Source: Laguncularia racemosa
Taxonomy: Eukaryota; Streptophyta; Magnoliopsida; Myrtales; Combretaceae
Direction of reading: 5' to 3'
Length of the DNA stretch: 64,000 nt
Assembly (NCBI GenBank): GCA_037954665.1
Contig: JBBMOL010000013.1
Coordinates: 1,550,001 to 1,614,000, forward strand
The notes under the pieces are model-generated. The model worked only from the letters and a program-made list of their open reading frames with translations. It did not search any database and had not been told where the DNA came from. Shown here piece after piece: positions 25,858 to 38,040 of the stretch. Positions within the stretch are counted from its first letter, which is position 1. Every line of letters starts with the position of its first letter. The position numbers and the translations under genes were made by a program.

Positions 25858-26133
25858 ATGGCGCTTTATTCATCCTGCCTGGTATCTCGTACTGCTATGC
25901 TCATTTCGACGACATTTGAGCCATTGGACGCTAGGAATATTGATATGGTCGATTGTTTTTATGCCCGATATGGTTTACATCCTCTTAGATCAAGAGCAAA
26001 GAGGACATCAAAATGTGATGGGGAAAAGAAAACGCAGAAGCTCCTTGAAGCATTAAAGCTCAGTCAAGAAATGGAATGGCAGTGTGTCCTGGCAGCTGTT
26101 ATCGGGATCCTTGCATGGACTGGATCAATATGA
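25858..26133 (+). CDS. Hypothetical 91-aa open reading frame
   Basis: ATG at 25858, TGA at 26131. The product has a Lys/Arg-rich centre (residues about 44-64) and a hydrophobic end (VLAAVIGILAWTG) that could be a membrane segment. I do not recognise a family. It may be a last exon of a gene whose other exons I could not connect, or a chance frame. Composition is less A/T-skewed than the neighbouring spacer, the only positive sign. Confidence 0.22.
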   Translation: MALYSSCLVSRTAMLISTTFEPLDARNIDMVDCFYARYGLHPLRSRAKRTSKCDGEKKTQKLLEALKLSQEMEWQCVLAAVIGILAWTGSI

Positions 26134-27600
26134 TGCAGTGGGGCATTCAATTAGTTATTGAAGAAAAGTTTGATGGGCCATTGAAATGCAAGTTTATTAT
26201 TTAAAATTATTGAATTTTAGTCTAGGGATCGCTTGATGCCTATTAGCTTTGTCCCCTGGATGATTTGTATCACTCCGTAAAGGCAGCTAATCTAAATGCT
26301 GGAGTAGATAAATACAAACGCTGCAAAAGGGTCTGAGAGTAAGAAGCGAGAGAGAAAGGGAACCGAGAAGCAAGTTAACTGGGGGGTGAGGGGCCCTGAT
26401 GTTAAACAAACGAGTGCAGAAAGGAAATGAACTAAAGTTATAAACGAGTTAAGTTGAAATAATGCAATATTGAGTTAAAGCTTGAGTTTAACTCAAAATT
26501 TTAAAACTTGAACTTGATCTGAATTTGATTGAATTTAAAATTCTAAATTCAAACTTGACCCAAGTACCTTCGATAAGCTCAAGCTCAACTCAATTAGTCT
26601 TGTTGAGACTCAATATTTCTGAAAAAAAAAGGGGAAAAACTCTGATATAGATATATCCTCTTTTGGGGATGTGGCATTCACTTAAATCAATCAATAATGC
26701 ATTTGGAGATGCATTTTTAACAAAATTACATCTAATGATGTTTTTATTTGATCATGACTTGAGCCTACTATATTACAATGTCTATAATGCTTGAGGAAAA
26801 TATCACTAAATGACCATCTTTTCTTAAGGTAATTATTATTATTCATATTTGTTCTTTTTTTCTCCGGATAGAGACATTAAGTCATATGCATTTACACGTC
26901 CGTCATTCTAACTCTGCATTAGCAGATGGAACTTAATGATAAAATTCATTTTAGTTCACCCCACTATCCTGGATCAAAACGTAAAGATGGTACAAAAGTT
27001 CGATTCAATTCATAGTTCAAGTCAAAATTGATATATATGAAGTAATATCATGTTTAGACCTTCGATAATTATCTCATTTATCGAACTTAGATAACTATAA
27101 ATATTGCATTAGATATATGTCAACAAATAAGTAAAAGATCAACCAAGCTTGATTCAATTTCCTAATCTAATAAATGTACTAGCCAATTGGTGATATTTAT
27201 TTGTGTATCGACAGTGAGAACGTGGCTGACTAGTTATAGAGTGCTTCCTTGAGTTGCAGACACTACGACTAGTGAGAAAGTGATGGTTGCTTTGACAGGC
27301 ATATGTAAACTATAAAGATTTTAGAAAAAGAATGGCAATCCAATCAAGCATATATGAGTTTTATTAGTCGCAAGGTAAAGGTTAAGGTTACACAACCAAT
27401 CTCACAGGAGTTCTTGACACTATAGGAGACTTACAGCCTGATGCCTGAAACTTGAAAAACGTCCTTGTCACATAAATTATGGAATCGAACACTAAAAGTC
27501 ACATTACTACAGATTCAAGGAGTTCTGGCTGTCTTCTGTTCACAATGCTTCCTTAATTTGGAGTGTAAGAGCTGAACAACTAGTTAGTTGTTCTAGGAAA
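26134..27600. other. Intergenic spacer with one dispersed repeat
   Basis: No gene seen. At about 26450-26625 is a stretch rich in GCTTGAGTTTAACTC / CAAGCTCAACTCAA motifs, one member of a dispersed family found five times in the window. Confidence 0.5.
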
Positions 27601-27810
27601 CCTGCTATAATTCCTGTAAAACAGTCCTTAACTGACCATGCCGATGCTCCATATAGATTTCAAGGGTTCGTGTATCCTGCAGATTAGATTTAATGAGCAA
27701 CCTAGGAACTACAGGATTACTGAATTCTAATCTTTCCGAGACAAGAAACACAGAATGTAGGAAAACGAAATGGGGGACTAATATACTTTTACCATGGGGG
27801 CGGATATTTA

Positions 27811-30477
27811 TTAGTTGCAAGCTTGCATTGGTCTTGCGTGAGGAAGGTCTGTCGAAGTACTCCTGAGTTGTGTTTCACATTTAGGTATTGGCATAACCTT
27901 TTCAAAAGCCTCTACAAGAAGTGCCACCTTTCTCTTCCTAGCTGGAGCAAGTTTTGTTACAGCCTGCTGAAGTGCATGGTCAATCATCCATTCCTCTGAA
28001 TTTTTCCTTTCATCCATCATCTGATGCTTGAGATCAACCTTTTCTGCTTCAGGATCAGGCACTAATGGCAGATAATTTGGTTCTCGTGGATTGAATCCCC
28101 TCAGATCCTCCATAGACTCACTTCGTCTCTTGCGTGTGATAGTCCACTTCAATTTTGAATCGAGTAGGTCTTCAGAAGAATTCTTTTTCAGCTTAACAAA
28201 TGTACTTCTTTTTCTTGTGCTAGTCATATCATCTGTTTTCATGATTGATTCATCCACTTCAAGTTTGATGGCTTGTTTGAGCTCTACAGTATCAGATTCT
28301 GCAACGAAGTCATCCAAATTAGACCCTTTTATCCTTGCGTCTTCCTGCCGCTCAGGCCCCAGCAGTTCCGATGTATTAGTGCTCTTCTTGGTGTCAAGTT
28401 GATCTACCTCCAAATTCAGATTCTCAGCCACATGAGCGTTCAGTGAATTCGAAGGAGAATCTTGAGCTTCAATCCGCGGGATTGGACCAACCAAATGCAG
28501 TCCTGGAATATGCTCTTCAGCAGCACTGCCTGCTCCACATTCTTCAACTGCTTCCGGGCTTTCAGCAATCGCCTTTGTTGGGACATCTTCAGCATCCCTG
28601 TGTGTGACTTCCAGCTCAATCGCAATGTTGAAAGCAGCAAAATCCTGGTATTCTTGTGGCTCCTCCAAAACCTCGACTTTTTCAGCCAAATCTTGAGAAT
28701 CATCTGCTGTTTCGATGGTTTCAGGAGCATCATCCTTATGCTGACTATAACCAGGATTGTCGAACGTGTTAGACCTGCTGATTGATTCATCATCTCCGGG
28801 GGAATCCACTGAAGTCTGTGCACTTGCAGCTACTTCATCAAATACATCATCATCGGTGGTGGAACACTGACCATAACTTAGGCAATCAGACTCTTGGCTG
28901 TATTCTGAAATTTCTGAGCTTTGATACGAGTCCTCTGATTCAAAACCAATACCGATGAGTTTGTTAGCTTCCGAGAATGCATGTCCTTTTTCTCGATCAA
29001 TATCATCATCAAAAGGAAAAAGTTTCCAATTGATGATGGACAAATCTGAACAGAATTCAGGTTTCTCATGCAAATCAGGACTATCAGCTTCTGACAAGTA
29101 CTCAAAATCAAAAGCCGGTGTGCCATCCCTTTCTGTTGAGTAATCGTTTTCTCCTTCAGGTGTTGCAGTAGTATATTGTCCAACATCCAAGTCCATAGCA
29201 GTAGCTTCTGAACCGGCATCTACAGCTTCAATGCCTTCTTTACTTTCGTCTTCATAGCCATCCTTTTCTGAAGAGCTCCATAGCATGGTTTCTTCTTGAA
29301 ACAGGACGGCTGAGGAAATTTCATCAGCATCTTTTGATCCCCGTTCTTCTTCAGAAATGATCTCCTGAAGATCAATTTGGCTACGCGGTCTTTCCCCAGG
29401 CAAATGATCACCACCTTGCCACTTTTTGGCCAGAACATCTGCTACTATTCGATTCCAATCTTTATTTTCAGTAGCTTCTCTCCCGTTTTCAATCACTATC
29501 CCGTCTGCATATTGGTTTTTGGTGTAAACTTCAATGAAGAAATCGGTTCCAACAGCTGAGTCCTGGCTCTCCAATTTGTCACGTGCCTTTAGCCTTGTAC
29601 GAGGGCTAAGAGCTTCCACCTTGAAATTCTTCTGAGTCTTCATCATACGTCTCCTTGCCGACAAGAAGCACTTGAGTGGAGGCAAAGGAGCATGATGATG
29701 ACCATTTAGGGAGCAGTAGGTATACGGACACACCTTCATAACCGAAATTCCCTCAGCCTCGGTCCCCCCGGGGTTGAGCTCAAGGTAGTTGGGAAATTTA
29801 GAGTCTTTCAGTGTTGAAGAGCATGTAGCTCTATGTGCATCCATATCATCACATAAAACAATTTTTGAACATTTTTTAGCTGCGGATGACCTTGCAGGCT
29901 TGAAACAAGGGGTTCTTGTCAAAGTCCTAGCTAACTTCAAGCTAGATGATCTTTTTAAAGTCTTTGTTGATGTATTGCAAGAGTCAGGACTACGTTTCGG
30001 GCTGCTAGATTTGCGCCTTTGCATATTCCTAGAAAAAGAACCGGTTTGAGGATTCTGGTTACTAACCTGAGACTGGGACTGAGAACGAGACTCTTTCCTT
30101 GCTTCAAAACTGCTTGTAGACTTCATGTAATTTGGCAAGACATCATTTGACTTTCCCCCAGGCTGCTTCGGTGATATCCCTGGACAAGTTCCAAGACCGG
30201 CCGGAGGAGGAGGTCTTCCAGGCAGTGATACTCTCTTCGTTTCCTTATTGAAACCTGATGATGACTTTAAGGTTTCAACATTCGCATGCTTGATTGATCT
30301 TGACTTCTTCATTTTTTTCCTCAAATGATCAGTTCCTTTGTTTTTTCCATCTTGGAGACGTGGAGATAATGGCCCTAAACCTGTTGAGAGCTTGTGATCA
30401 TATCTAACTTGATCAGCTTGGACTCGGAGTCCTATTCCAAGCTTGTTATGAAGATGAAGAAGCTTTCTTTGGACCAT
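27811..30477 (-). CDS. Plant calmodulin-binding protein (PICBP-like, CaM_binding domain)
   Basis: One uninterrupted frame of 888 aa. An in-frame TAA lies directly before the ATG, which fixes the start. The layout is as follows. A basic N-terminus (residues 1-80) carries the family start MVQRK and a Lys-rich KKMKKSRSIK block. A Ser/Pro/Arg-rich stretch spans residues 100-205. A conserved Cys/His block spans residues 243-280 (SVMKVCPYTYCSLNGHHH...PPLKCFLSARRR). A long acidic middle follows. The C-terminal plant calmodulin-binding domain spans residues about 765-865, with a basic amphipathic segment (TKLAPARKRKVALLVEAFEK) that would bind calmodulin. Such proteins are thought to link Ca2+/calmodulin to defence or stress signalling (the potato calmodulin binder gave PICBP its name). 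The partner and role here are inference. The Arabidopsis family namesake is longer, with repeated domains; this is a single-domain form. Confidence 0.88.
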   Translation of the reverse strand: MVQRKLLHLHNKLGIGLRVQADQVRYDHKLSTGLGPLSPRLQDGKNKGTDHLRKKMKKSRSIKHANVETLKSSSGFNKETKRVSLPGRPPPPAGLGTCPGISPKQPGGKSNDVLPNYMKSTSSFEARKESRSQSQSQVSNQNPQTGSFSRNMQRRKSSSPKRSPDSCNTSTKTLKRSSSLKLARTLTRTPCFKPARSSAAKKCSKIVLCDDMDAHRATCSSTLKDSKFPNYLELNPGGTEAEGISVMKVCPYTYCSLNGHHHAPLPPLKCFLSARRRMMKTQKNFKVEALSPRTRLKARDKLESQDSAVGTDFFIEVYTKNQYADGIVIENGREATENKDWNRIVADVLAKKWQGGDHLPGERPRSQIDLQEIISEEERGSKDADEISSAVLFQEETMLWSSSEKDGYEDESKEGIEAVDAGSEATAMDLDVGQYTTATPEGENDYSTERDGTPAFDFEYLSEADSPDLHEKPEFCSDLSIINWKLFPFDDDIDREKGHAFSEANKLIGIGFESEDSYQSSEISEYSQESDCLSYGQCSTTDDDVFDEVAASAQTSVDSPGDDESISRSNTFDNPGYSQHKDDAPETIETADDSQDLAEKVEVLEEPQEYQDFAAFNIAIELEVTHRDAEDVPTKAIAESPEAVEECGAGSAAEEHIPGLHLVGPIPRIEAQDSPSNSLNAHVAENLNLEVDQLDTKKSTNTSELLGPERQEDARIKGSNLDDFVAESDTVELKQAIKLEVDESIMKTDDMTSTRKRSTFVKLKKNSSEDLLDSKLKWTITRKRRSESMEDLRGFNPREPNYLPLVPDPEAEKVDLKHQMMDERKNSEEWMIDHALQQAVTKLAPARKRKVALLVEAFEKVMPIPKCETQLRSTSTDLPHARPMQACN

Positions 30478-30729
30478 TTACTAGGAAAACCAGACCAAGT
30501 GGCATACACCAAATGGAATGTTCCCTATATTGGTTTTTCCTTTTCTTCAGGATTAAGAAACTTGAAGCACTCAAAGGATGGTTTCTCTCTGTTTTTTTTT
30601 TCTCTCTTCCTTATGCCCTGTTATTTCCTAGTACAACGAAAGGGAATTCCTAGAAAACAAACAAGAGAAGATTCTTTTTTATTAGGATATCTTTTGGTTG
30701 AAGTGGGTAGGCTTTTCTTTTTGGGATAA

Positions 30730-32690
30730 CTATCCAATTACAAGGACATCTCTAACTATTAATATATTGTACTACTACTCTTGAAATATGTTGATACCAT
30801 AAAATCTCTCTTCAAATACAATACTAGGTTAATTTTTTAGATCGATATATAATTATAATTATTTCTTAATGTCAATTATTAACTACTAAAAATCTCTCAA
30901 GGGGCTTAGTGTAATTTACCGGTTCTTTTGCTTATAGTATGGGACTAGGGTCATCAAGTATTTTTGAATAAGATTTGTTGTTAGGCATATGGTGCTGACA
31001 TTCACTGGCAGTTGGCTATTGGGACCCTTTTGAATTGAAAAATTGGGAATATGACATAGGCATGCCACATCTAGCAATGACTGGTTTCTTATTTCTTAGG
31101 GTTTAATATTTATGGTGATTAGATGTTCTAACAAATTAACAATAATAAGGCATTGGAATCATGAAATCACCACCGCCCCTTGCCCCCAGTTGATGCATAA
31201 GAAATAAGTTGAGGTTGCTAATGCCTAGAGGTTAGAGCAGGTTCAGAGGCATCCTGAGCTAATTTACATTAACATGAGACAAAAGTACAGATAAGAACTA
31301 AGCAAACAGTATTGGCATGTGTTTAGAAAACCTGTTAATATACAATTTCATATGATTTATTATCAAAGTCGACCTGTCTTATTCAGATTTTATTAAAACT
31401 CAATAATTTTTTGTGACAAAGTGTTTAATAAGGCAGTTGGAACATATCTTAAGCAGGTAATATTCATTTGTATTCTTGCTACTTGATAAGCCTCTTCTTT
31501 GATGCTTAAATGTCATTAACTGCAGTAGGCAGAGGAGAGGTTAAGGTGACTTTGGTTGATGAGCTAACTTGAATTTGGTAAAATTAGTAATCAGAGAATT
31601 ATTTCCAACACACGATGGATTTTTTTTTTTTTTTGGGAAACTAGTATTCATATTACAATTATTGACAATAAGGGAGTCGAACTTAATTCATCCCGTTAGA
31701 TAGAATGTTCATGTCATTGTATTATGATATTTTAGTTATGGAGGATTGTTTTAAGAATAGTAATTTTATCTTAAAATATTTTAATAATTGGTCCTTATCA
31801 AATAACGGAATATTTGTTAGTAATATTTAACTGGGACGTGTCATAGGGGTAAAATTAAAATAAATGGGCGTAATTAATATATTTTTCCAAATCCATATAT
31901 TTAATCATGTCGCGTTGTAATGAACGCACATAAAGAATAGAAGTCACTATTGACTGGCAGAAACTTTTGAAAAAGAAAAAGGAGCCGGCGGGGGGTCGGC
32001 GATAATGGGTTGCCAATGGGGTCCACTCGGCGGTCGACAGGCAATAGACAAACGCTCCTCTGCAGTATTTTTTTTTTTTAAGGTTTAACTAAAAGTTGGT
32101 ACGCCATAACCAAACAAAATTTGAAAATTGAATATACAGATATAAATAAATGAATCCTATTTATGAGTTATTCAAACCCTACTCAATGTTTACTTGATCT
32201 CAATTTGATAATAGCCAAATTTAAATCCTAATCAATTGAGTAATTATTGAAGTCGGACTCAAACTCCGTAATCTTTAAGTCAATTAATTTATGAGCTAAA
32301 TTGAGTTTGATTCAAAAATAAATATTAGTGGATATGTTATTTAAATAGGAGAAAAAAATATTTTTTTTAGATAAATCAAATATAAACCAACATAATTGAG
32401 TTGAACTGAAATTATAAATTCTAAACTCAACTAAGCTCAAGTGGAGTTTAGTATTGTATCCTCCTGATTGGACTTCTTTACAACCCTAATTAAACATCTA
32501 TACTTCTAAAAAAATACTTGATCACCAAATTTATTTTATGATATGATATTAAATTGACATTTTGTATATGTAGGTGTGAGGGGTCTGTTTTATGTATCAC
32601 ATGTATGTAGTATGTGTCCACATACCTAGCGTGAATAGGAAGAAGTAAGGACTTATTCTTCCTTCTTACCTCCCTTGTTATAGGGCTATT
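30730..32690. other. Intergenic spacer
   Basis: No gene seen. Contains a short GC-rich patch (about 31980-32045), a poly-T tract (31619-31634) and, at about 32140-32480, a member of the dispersed CTCAACTCAA-type repeat family. Confidence 0.5.
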
Positions 32691-32699
32691 CAATGGCCT

Positions 32700-35600
32700 T
32701 GGCACACATGGATTTTGGTTTGAAGAAAAAGCAAATTCCTTTTAAATTTTTTAACTTTTTTGGCTAACCATGTAGATTTTAAGCAGATAGTGAAGACTGT
32801 TTGGAGCTCACATATTGATGGATCAAAAAGCTATCAAGTGATATTCCAGTTGAAGCTTTTAAAATTTGAGTTTAAGAAACTCAATCAATCCGCTTATTCT
32901 AATTTAACTTCTCTGGTGAAATTAACCAAGGCAAATCTTCAAGCCATTCAATCAACCATACTTAGCAATGGTGATACCTCAAAACTAGAGGAGGAACGAT
33001 GGGCGTTCAAGGATTACTATTTATGACCTGTAGAGAAATGCTTTTATAAATAGAAATCCTACATTAAATGGTTGAAGTTGGGGGATAAATATACCTCCTA
33101 TTTTTATAAGAGCATGATCAACCTTCACAATAGAAGTGTCATTCACAGTCTTATTAAGGACAATGGTAGTGAGGTTAAAGGGGAAGAACAAGTTCATAAT
33201 AAGGTACTTCGCTTTTTTCAAGATCTTTATCATGATCAAGGAAGACAGGTAAACTTTCATGAAGCATGTAATCTTGTCACATGGCACCTTAATACTGGTT
33301 AGGTTAAAGAACTAGACAAGCCCTTCTCCAATGAGGAAGTGAAGGTTGCTTTCTTTTCAATTGCAAATGAGAAGGCCCTAGGGCTTAATGGATATACAAC
33401 TAAGTTCTTTAAAGTCGCTTAGGATTTAATTGGTGGAGATCTTATGGGAGTTGTACAAGAGTTTTTCTCCTCTGGGTTTTTATTGAGGGAATTAAATGTT
33501 ATAATCATCTCTTTAGTACCTAAAACTCTAAACCCAGCAAAGGTTAGTGATTTCCAACCTATTTCATGTTGTAATGTCCTTTACAAGGTGATCACTAAAG
33601 TGCTTGTAGTTTACATAAAGCCTTTAATGGCTAATCTAATAGTAAGGAGCAAGGCTTTTGTGCTTGGGCAATGCATCACAGGCAACATTTTTTTGGCCTA
33701 AGAACTGATGATGGGCTACCATACACATAAAGGACCACCGAAATGTGCTATAAAAGTAGACATCTGCAAGGCCTATGACATTATTGATTGGAATTTCTTG
33801 CTTAAAATCCTTGAATTGATGAGATTTTCTCCACATTTATGTCATCTCATCCAACAATATATTACTACTACCACCTTCTCTATCGACATAAATGGTGGGC
33901 AAGTGGGCTTCTTTTCAAGCAAGAGCGGATTGAGACAAGAGGACCCACTATCCCTCTATTTATTTATCCTTAGGATGGAGATTCTATCAGGGATTCTTCG
34001 CAAGTTATCATACCAAGAGGATTTCTCACGCCATTGGAGATGCAAAGCCGAAAAAATCACGCATCTCGACTTTGCCAATGGCTTGCTAGTCTTTTGCAAA
34101 GGTGAATTAACATCAGTTCGGTGAGTACATCAAGGTTTGCTTCTTTTCCAAAGCTTGTCAAGGGTTGTAGCAAATGGAGACAAAAGTTATCTTTTCCTAT
34201 GTAATGTTGACCAAAGAACCAAGAGTGAATTGTTGGCTCAAACATAGTTCCTAAAGGGGAAACTTCCAGCTAGATACTTGGGTGTTCCTTTGATATTAAC
34301 CCAATTGAAGAAGCATGATTGTGAAGCACTTCAAGCTAAGATCTTGACAACAATTTCCTCTTAGATGGCTAAATCTCTATCATTGGTTGGTTGGTTGCAA
34401 TTAATAACATCGGTTCTTTTCTCAATACAGGTTTATTGGAGTTCCATTTTCTTACTCCCTAAATTTATTGTAGTGAGCATTGAACAAAAATTGAGAAACT
34501 TTCATTGGAGTGGTAATGCAAACATCTCTATAAAGACCAAAGTTAGTTGGGATGTGGTTTGTAACTTGAAGAAGAATGGTGGCCTTAATATACCCAGAAT
34601 TGCAATATGGAACAAAGCAGTCCAGATCAAGCACATTTGGCACTCGTGCAAAAATGGAGAGAAAGGTATATAGGCAGATTGAATACACTCCACATTTTTG
34701 AAAGGGTGTAGCTTTTAGACTATTAAGGCTCCCTCAATGTGCTCTTGGCTTTAAAGGAAACTTCACTAAGACATTTGGTAAGAGATCGGTTTAGATGGGA
34801 AGTAAAAGATAGTTTATCCATTTCCCTATAGTCAAACTTTTGGTTACCAAATGGTCCACTTGACTCCCACTATAACCCTTGGGATATAGCAAATTCAGGC
34901 ATTCCCCTTGATGCTAAAAATTGTTCAATCATCTCTAATAATCAATGGAGCCTACTAGAGGAGAATTTTTTTGAATAATATCCACATTCCTAATACCATT
35001 ACACTTAACTCATCTCAAGCAGAGATTCTGAAATGGATGCCATCACAATCTAGGGTTTTCTCTATTAAAAGTGCCTATGAGTCCTTGCCCCATGTTTACA
35101 GTGAGCAGCCTGGTACAAAATAGTGTGGAATCCTACTTCTATCCTGAGGCATGCCTTTTTCTTTTCGCTAGCATTACTTAAAAAACTGCAAACCCATGAT
35201 AAAATGGCTACTTGAGGTTTTGTTATATCAACAACCAGCTATCTTTATGCGAATGAGGTTGAAGATCATGTGCACTTGTTCTTCTAGTGTTCCTTCTCTT
35301 CCCAGGTTTAGTCACAGGTGTGCTAAGCCCTCGATTGTCCGCTTTCTTTCCTTTCATGGCAAGGGGCAATTAATGCACTTGTTGCCACTACAAGCTCTAA
35401 ACAGGACAAAATTCAATGCTGGAGAGCATCCCTCACAGCTTTAGTCTAATGTTTGTGGAGAACTCGAAATCGAGTCTATTTTGGAAAGCATATTCCTTAC
35501 CTAGGGTCCTTAACTAACCAAAATTTTGCCTTTTCTAGGCTTAGTTAGTTATTTTTGAAGATGAGTTTACTTTTGTTTCATATAGTATTTTTGTATACTC

Positions 35601-35704
35601 TTTACTCTTTATTTTAGAGAAGAGTGGCTAGATAAACCTTACTATTCTTTGATGGTTGTAAATTCTTCTTGTTAATGAATATTTTCTTATCTAAAAAAAA
35701 CAAA
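32700..35704 (+). mobile_element. 5'-truncated, inactive LINE (non-LTR retrotransposon)
   Basis: Translated fragments follow the order of a plant L1-type ORF2. The endonuclease/RT linker comes first (FLANHVDFKQIVKTVWS, from about 32745). The reverse transcriptase follows (about 33440-34130), with LVPKTLNPAKVSDFQPISCC and KVDICKAYDIIDWNFL. A C-terminal zf-RVT region (about 35100-35320) carries residues like VWNPTSILRHAFFFSLALLKK. The catalytic F-A-D-D of the RT is F-A-N-G here (about 34071-34082), so the enzyme is dead. Frames are broken by several stops (33024, 33301, 33420, 33699) and shifts. There is no endonuclease domain upstream. The 3' end is a short A-tract after TCTTATCTAA at 35693-35700, typical of LINE tails. 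Confidence 0.88.
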
Positions 35705-38040
35705 AGTAAGTGCTATGATAAAACAAAAGTAAAGAATGATATAGAGAGAGATTAGAGAGGCAGGATAAGCAATCTCAACAAGTTTAAGATCTAAGTGATA
35801 GGTATCGAGGGCTTAGGGTTAGATTCCAAAAAACCTTCTCTCATAGACAGTGTTCACATGTGTTTATAACGTGTGACAAGTAATTATCACCATTAGATTT
35901 TATGAAAAATTAGCAGTCAAGATTAATCAGAGTTTAATAGCTCTAATGGCATAAACAGATAAGAATGAAACCCAATTATATCTAATAGAACTTAGTTGAC
36001 ACCTAAGTCTATTAAGCAAGGTTAAAAATGTATGAAACAATTTTAACAGATCTATCTCCAACCTACCAATCCAAAACTCTTTAAATCATCTCAAATTAAG
36101 TTTGATTATCTAAATCATACCACTAATCCAAATAATTAGCTTTAGTATAATATAGTTAAATTTGAATTTGACATATGAAATTATATTATATAAATTTCAT
36201 TATCTACAATATATATATTATAATTATTTTTATCCCAAAACTGCTTCCTCAATTTTGAAGTTTTTTTTTTTTTTACTGATCTTACATTTTGGCTATTAGC
36301 ATAGGTCAATAAAATAAGTCTAATGAATTCATATAAGAATTATTATTATTGTTTTTAAATGGAAATACTGCATGAATGTTTTATTGAAGGGTAAGGATAT
36401 GAATCAGATAAGTCTATTGGCTAGATACTTAAGTTTAGTTCAATATTTATTTGAACTCAACTCAATTACAATCTAGTTGAGCTCAAGCTCAAGCAACTGC
36501 AACAATATATAAAGTCGAGTTCAAACTTTGTAATGCTCATTTTGATTAGCTCATGAACTTAATTGAATTCAAGTCAATGTTAGTTGAGTATGATTTGATT
36601 TTTAGTTATTGGGATTATTTTAATTAAATTAAAAATATTGTTTTCTTTAATTATTGGATTAAAACAAGCTTAATCTAGTCAAGTTTGAGCTTGTTAAGTA
36701 CCACTTTGAGTCAATATCAAGCTTAAAATTATAAACTATATCAAATTTAATTTGAGCTTGAGTCAAATTGAGTATTGTATCATCTCGATTTAAATCATTA
36801 TAGCCATATTAAGGGTGTAAGTGTCATTTTTTATCTAAAAAAGAAGAAAAAAGAAAATAGGAAGTGATTACTAGTTTGATGTAATTCAAAAGATGCCTTT
36901 CTAATTTTCGTAAAAGAAAAGAGATAAATTGAATTTTGATAATGCCAATCTGACAAAAGGAAAAATATAGCAATGGTCCACTCCAAAGAATAATAAAAAC
37001 CATTTATTTATTAACACATGTAATCTAACTAACTAAAAAGTGTATCAAATAAATAATGTGATGTTTATTTGTCTTTAGCACGCATGTACCTTTTGGCAAT
37101 GAGTACACGGATGGGCCTCTAAATCCCTTTCACGTGAAATGTGACATTCCAATATATATCCTCAAGGGCCCTTCATTTTTTTTTTCTTTTTTTTTTTCCA
37201 CCTCGAAAAAGAAAATTATATATCTATCTAATTATTTATGTACTCAAGTCTACTACGTTTATACTATTCTTTAAGGAAGTTATATAATATTGGAAGTATG
37301 ATAATGATATACGTTAGAGAAATATTTTATCTATGTTTGATATATATATATATATTTTTTATTTTTTATATCATAATAATTTATAATCCAATTATATTCG
37401 ATTCCAATGTCTAGATTATAACCAAAGCATCGAATAAGATGAAAAATGAAGACGAAATTCAAAGGCATGTCCTGCAATGCCTACGGATAATATTGAAGCT
37501 TCAGCTTCAAAGAAACGCAAAGTGGAGATATCTTTCTTTTTTATTCCTCTTTTACGTGTCAAATAGTAAATAAAAGGGTCCCTGCCGACACACTCCTGAA
37601 CATTTCCTTTGTCTTTCTTTAAAGCCCTTACCTTCTCCAAAGTATGACCAATGGTGGTGCACTCACATTTGCTTTTTCTTCACATCCTATTGCTGTAAAT
37701 CTCTTCTTTCCTATCAAAGGCTGCACAATGATAACATTGAGCCATGTCTCCATTTTATAAAGTGTTTAAGTATTATTTTAAGTCACTATCAAACACTATT
37801 AACTTAAAAGTAAGTGAATAGAAGGATAATAGTTGTCGTATGCCTCAAATCTAAACGGTAAGATGATCCATATTTATATGATTCATATAATGTGTAAACC
37901 CTACAACATCATCATAATCACTTTTTTTTTTCACTCTTATTTATGTTAAATGGTATGTACCACTTCAAGTTATAGTAATAAGTCACCATTATAATAAATA
38001 AATGTAGACTCATTTCATGTGACACTTGAAAAGTATAAAA
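35705..38040. other. Intergenic spacer with dispersed repeats
   Basis: No gene seen. About 36380-36810 is one of the longest members of the CTCAAGCTCAA / GAGCTTGAGTC repeat family. TA microsatellites lie near 37339-37352. The 74-aa minus-strand frame at 37416-37640 has no recognisable family. Confidence 0.5.

Noticed and set aside
28091..29219. Several open frames on both strands overlapping the calmodulin-binding protein
   Set aside because: They are shadows of the 888-aa frame; none shows a domain or its own start context.
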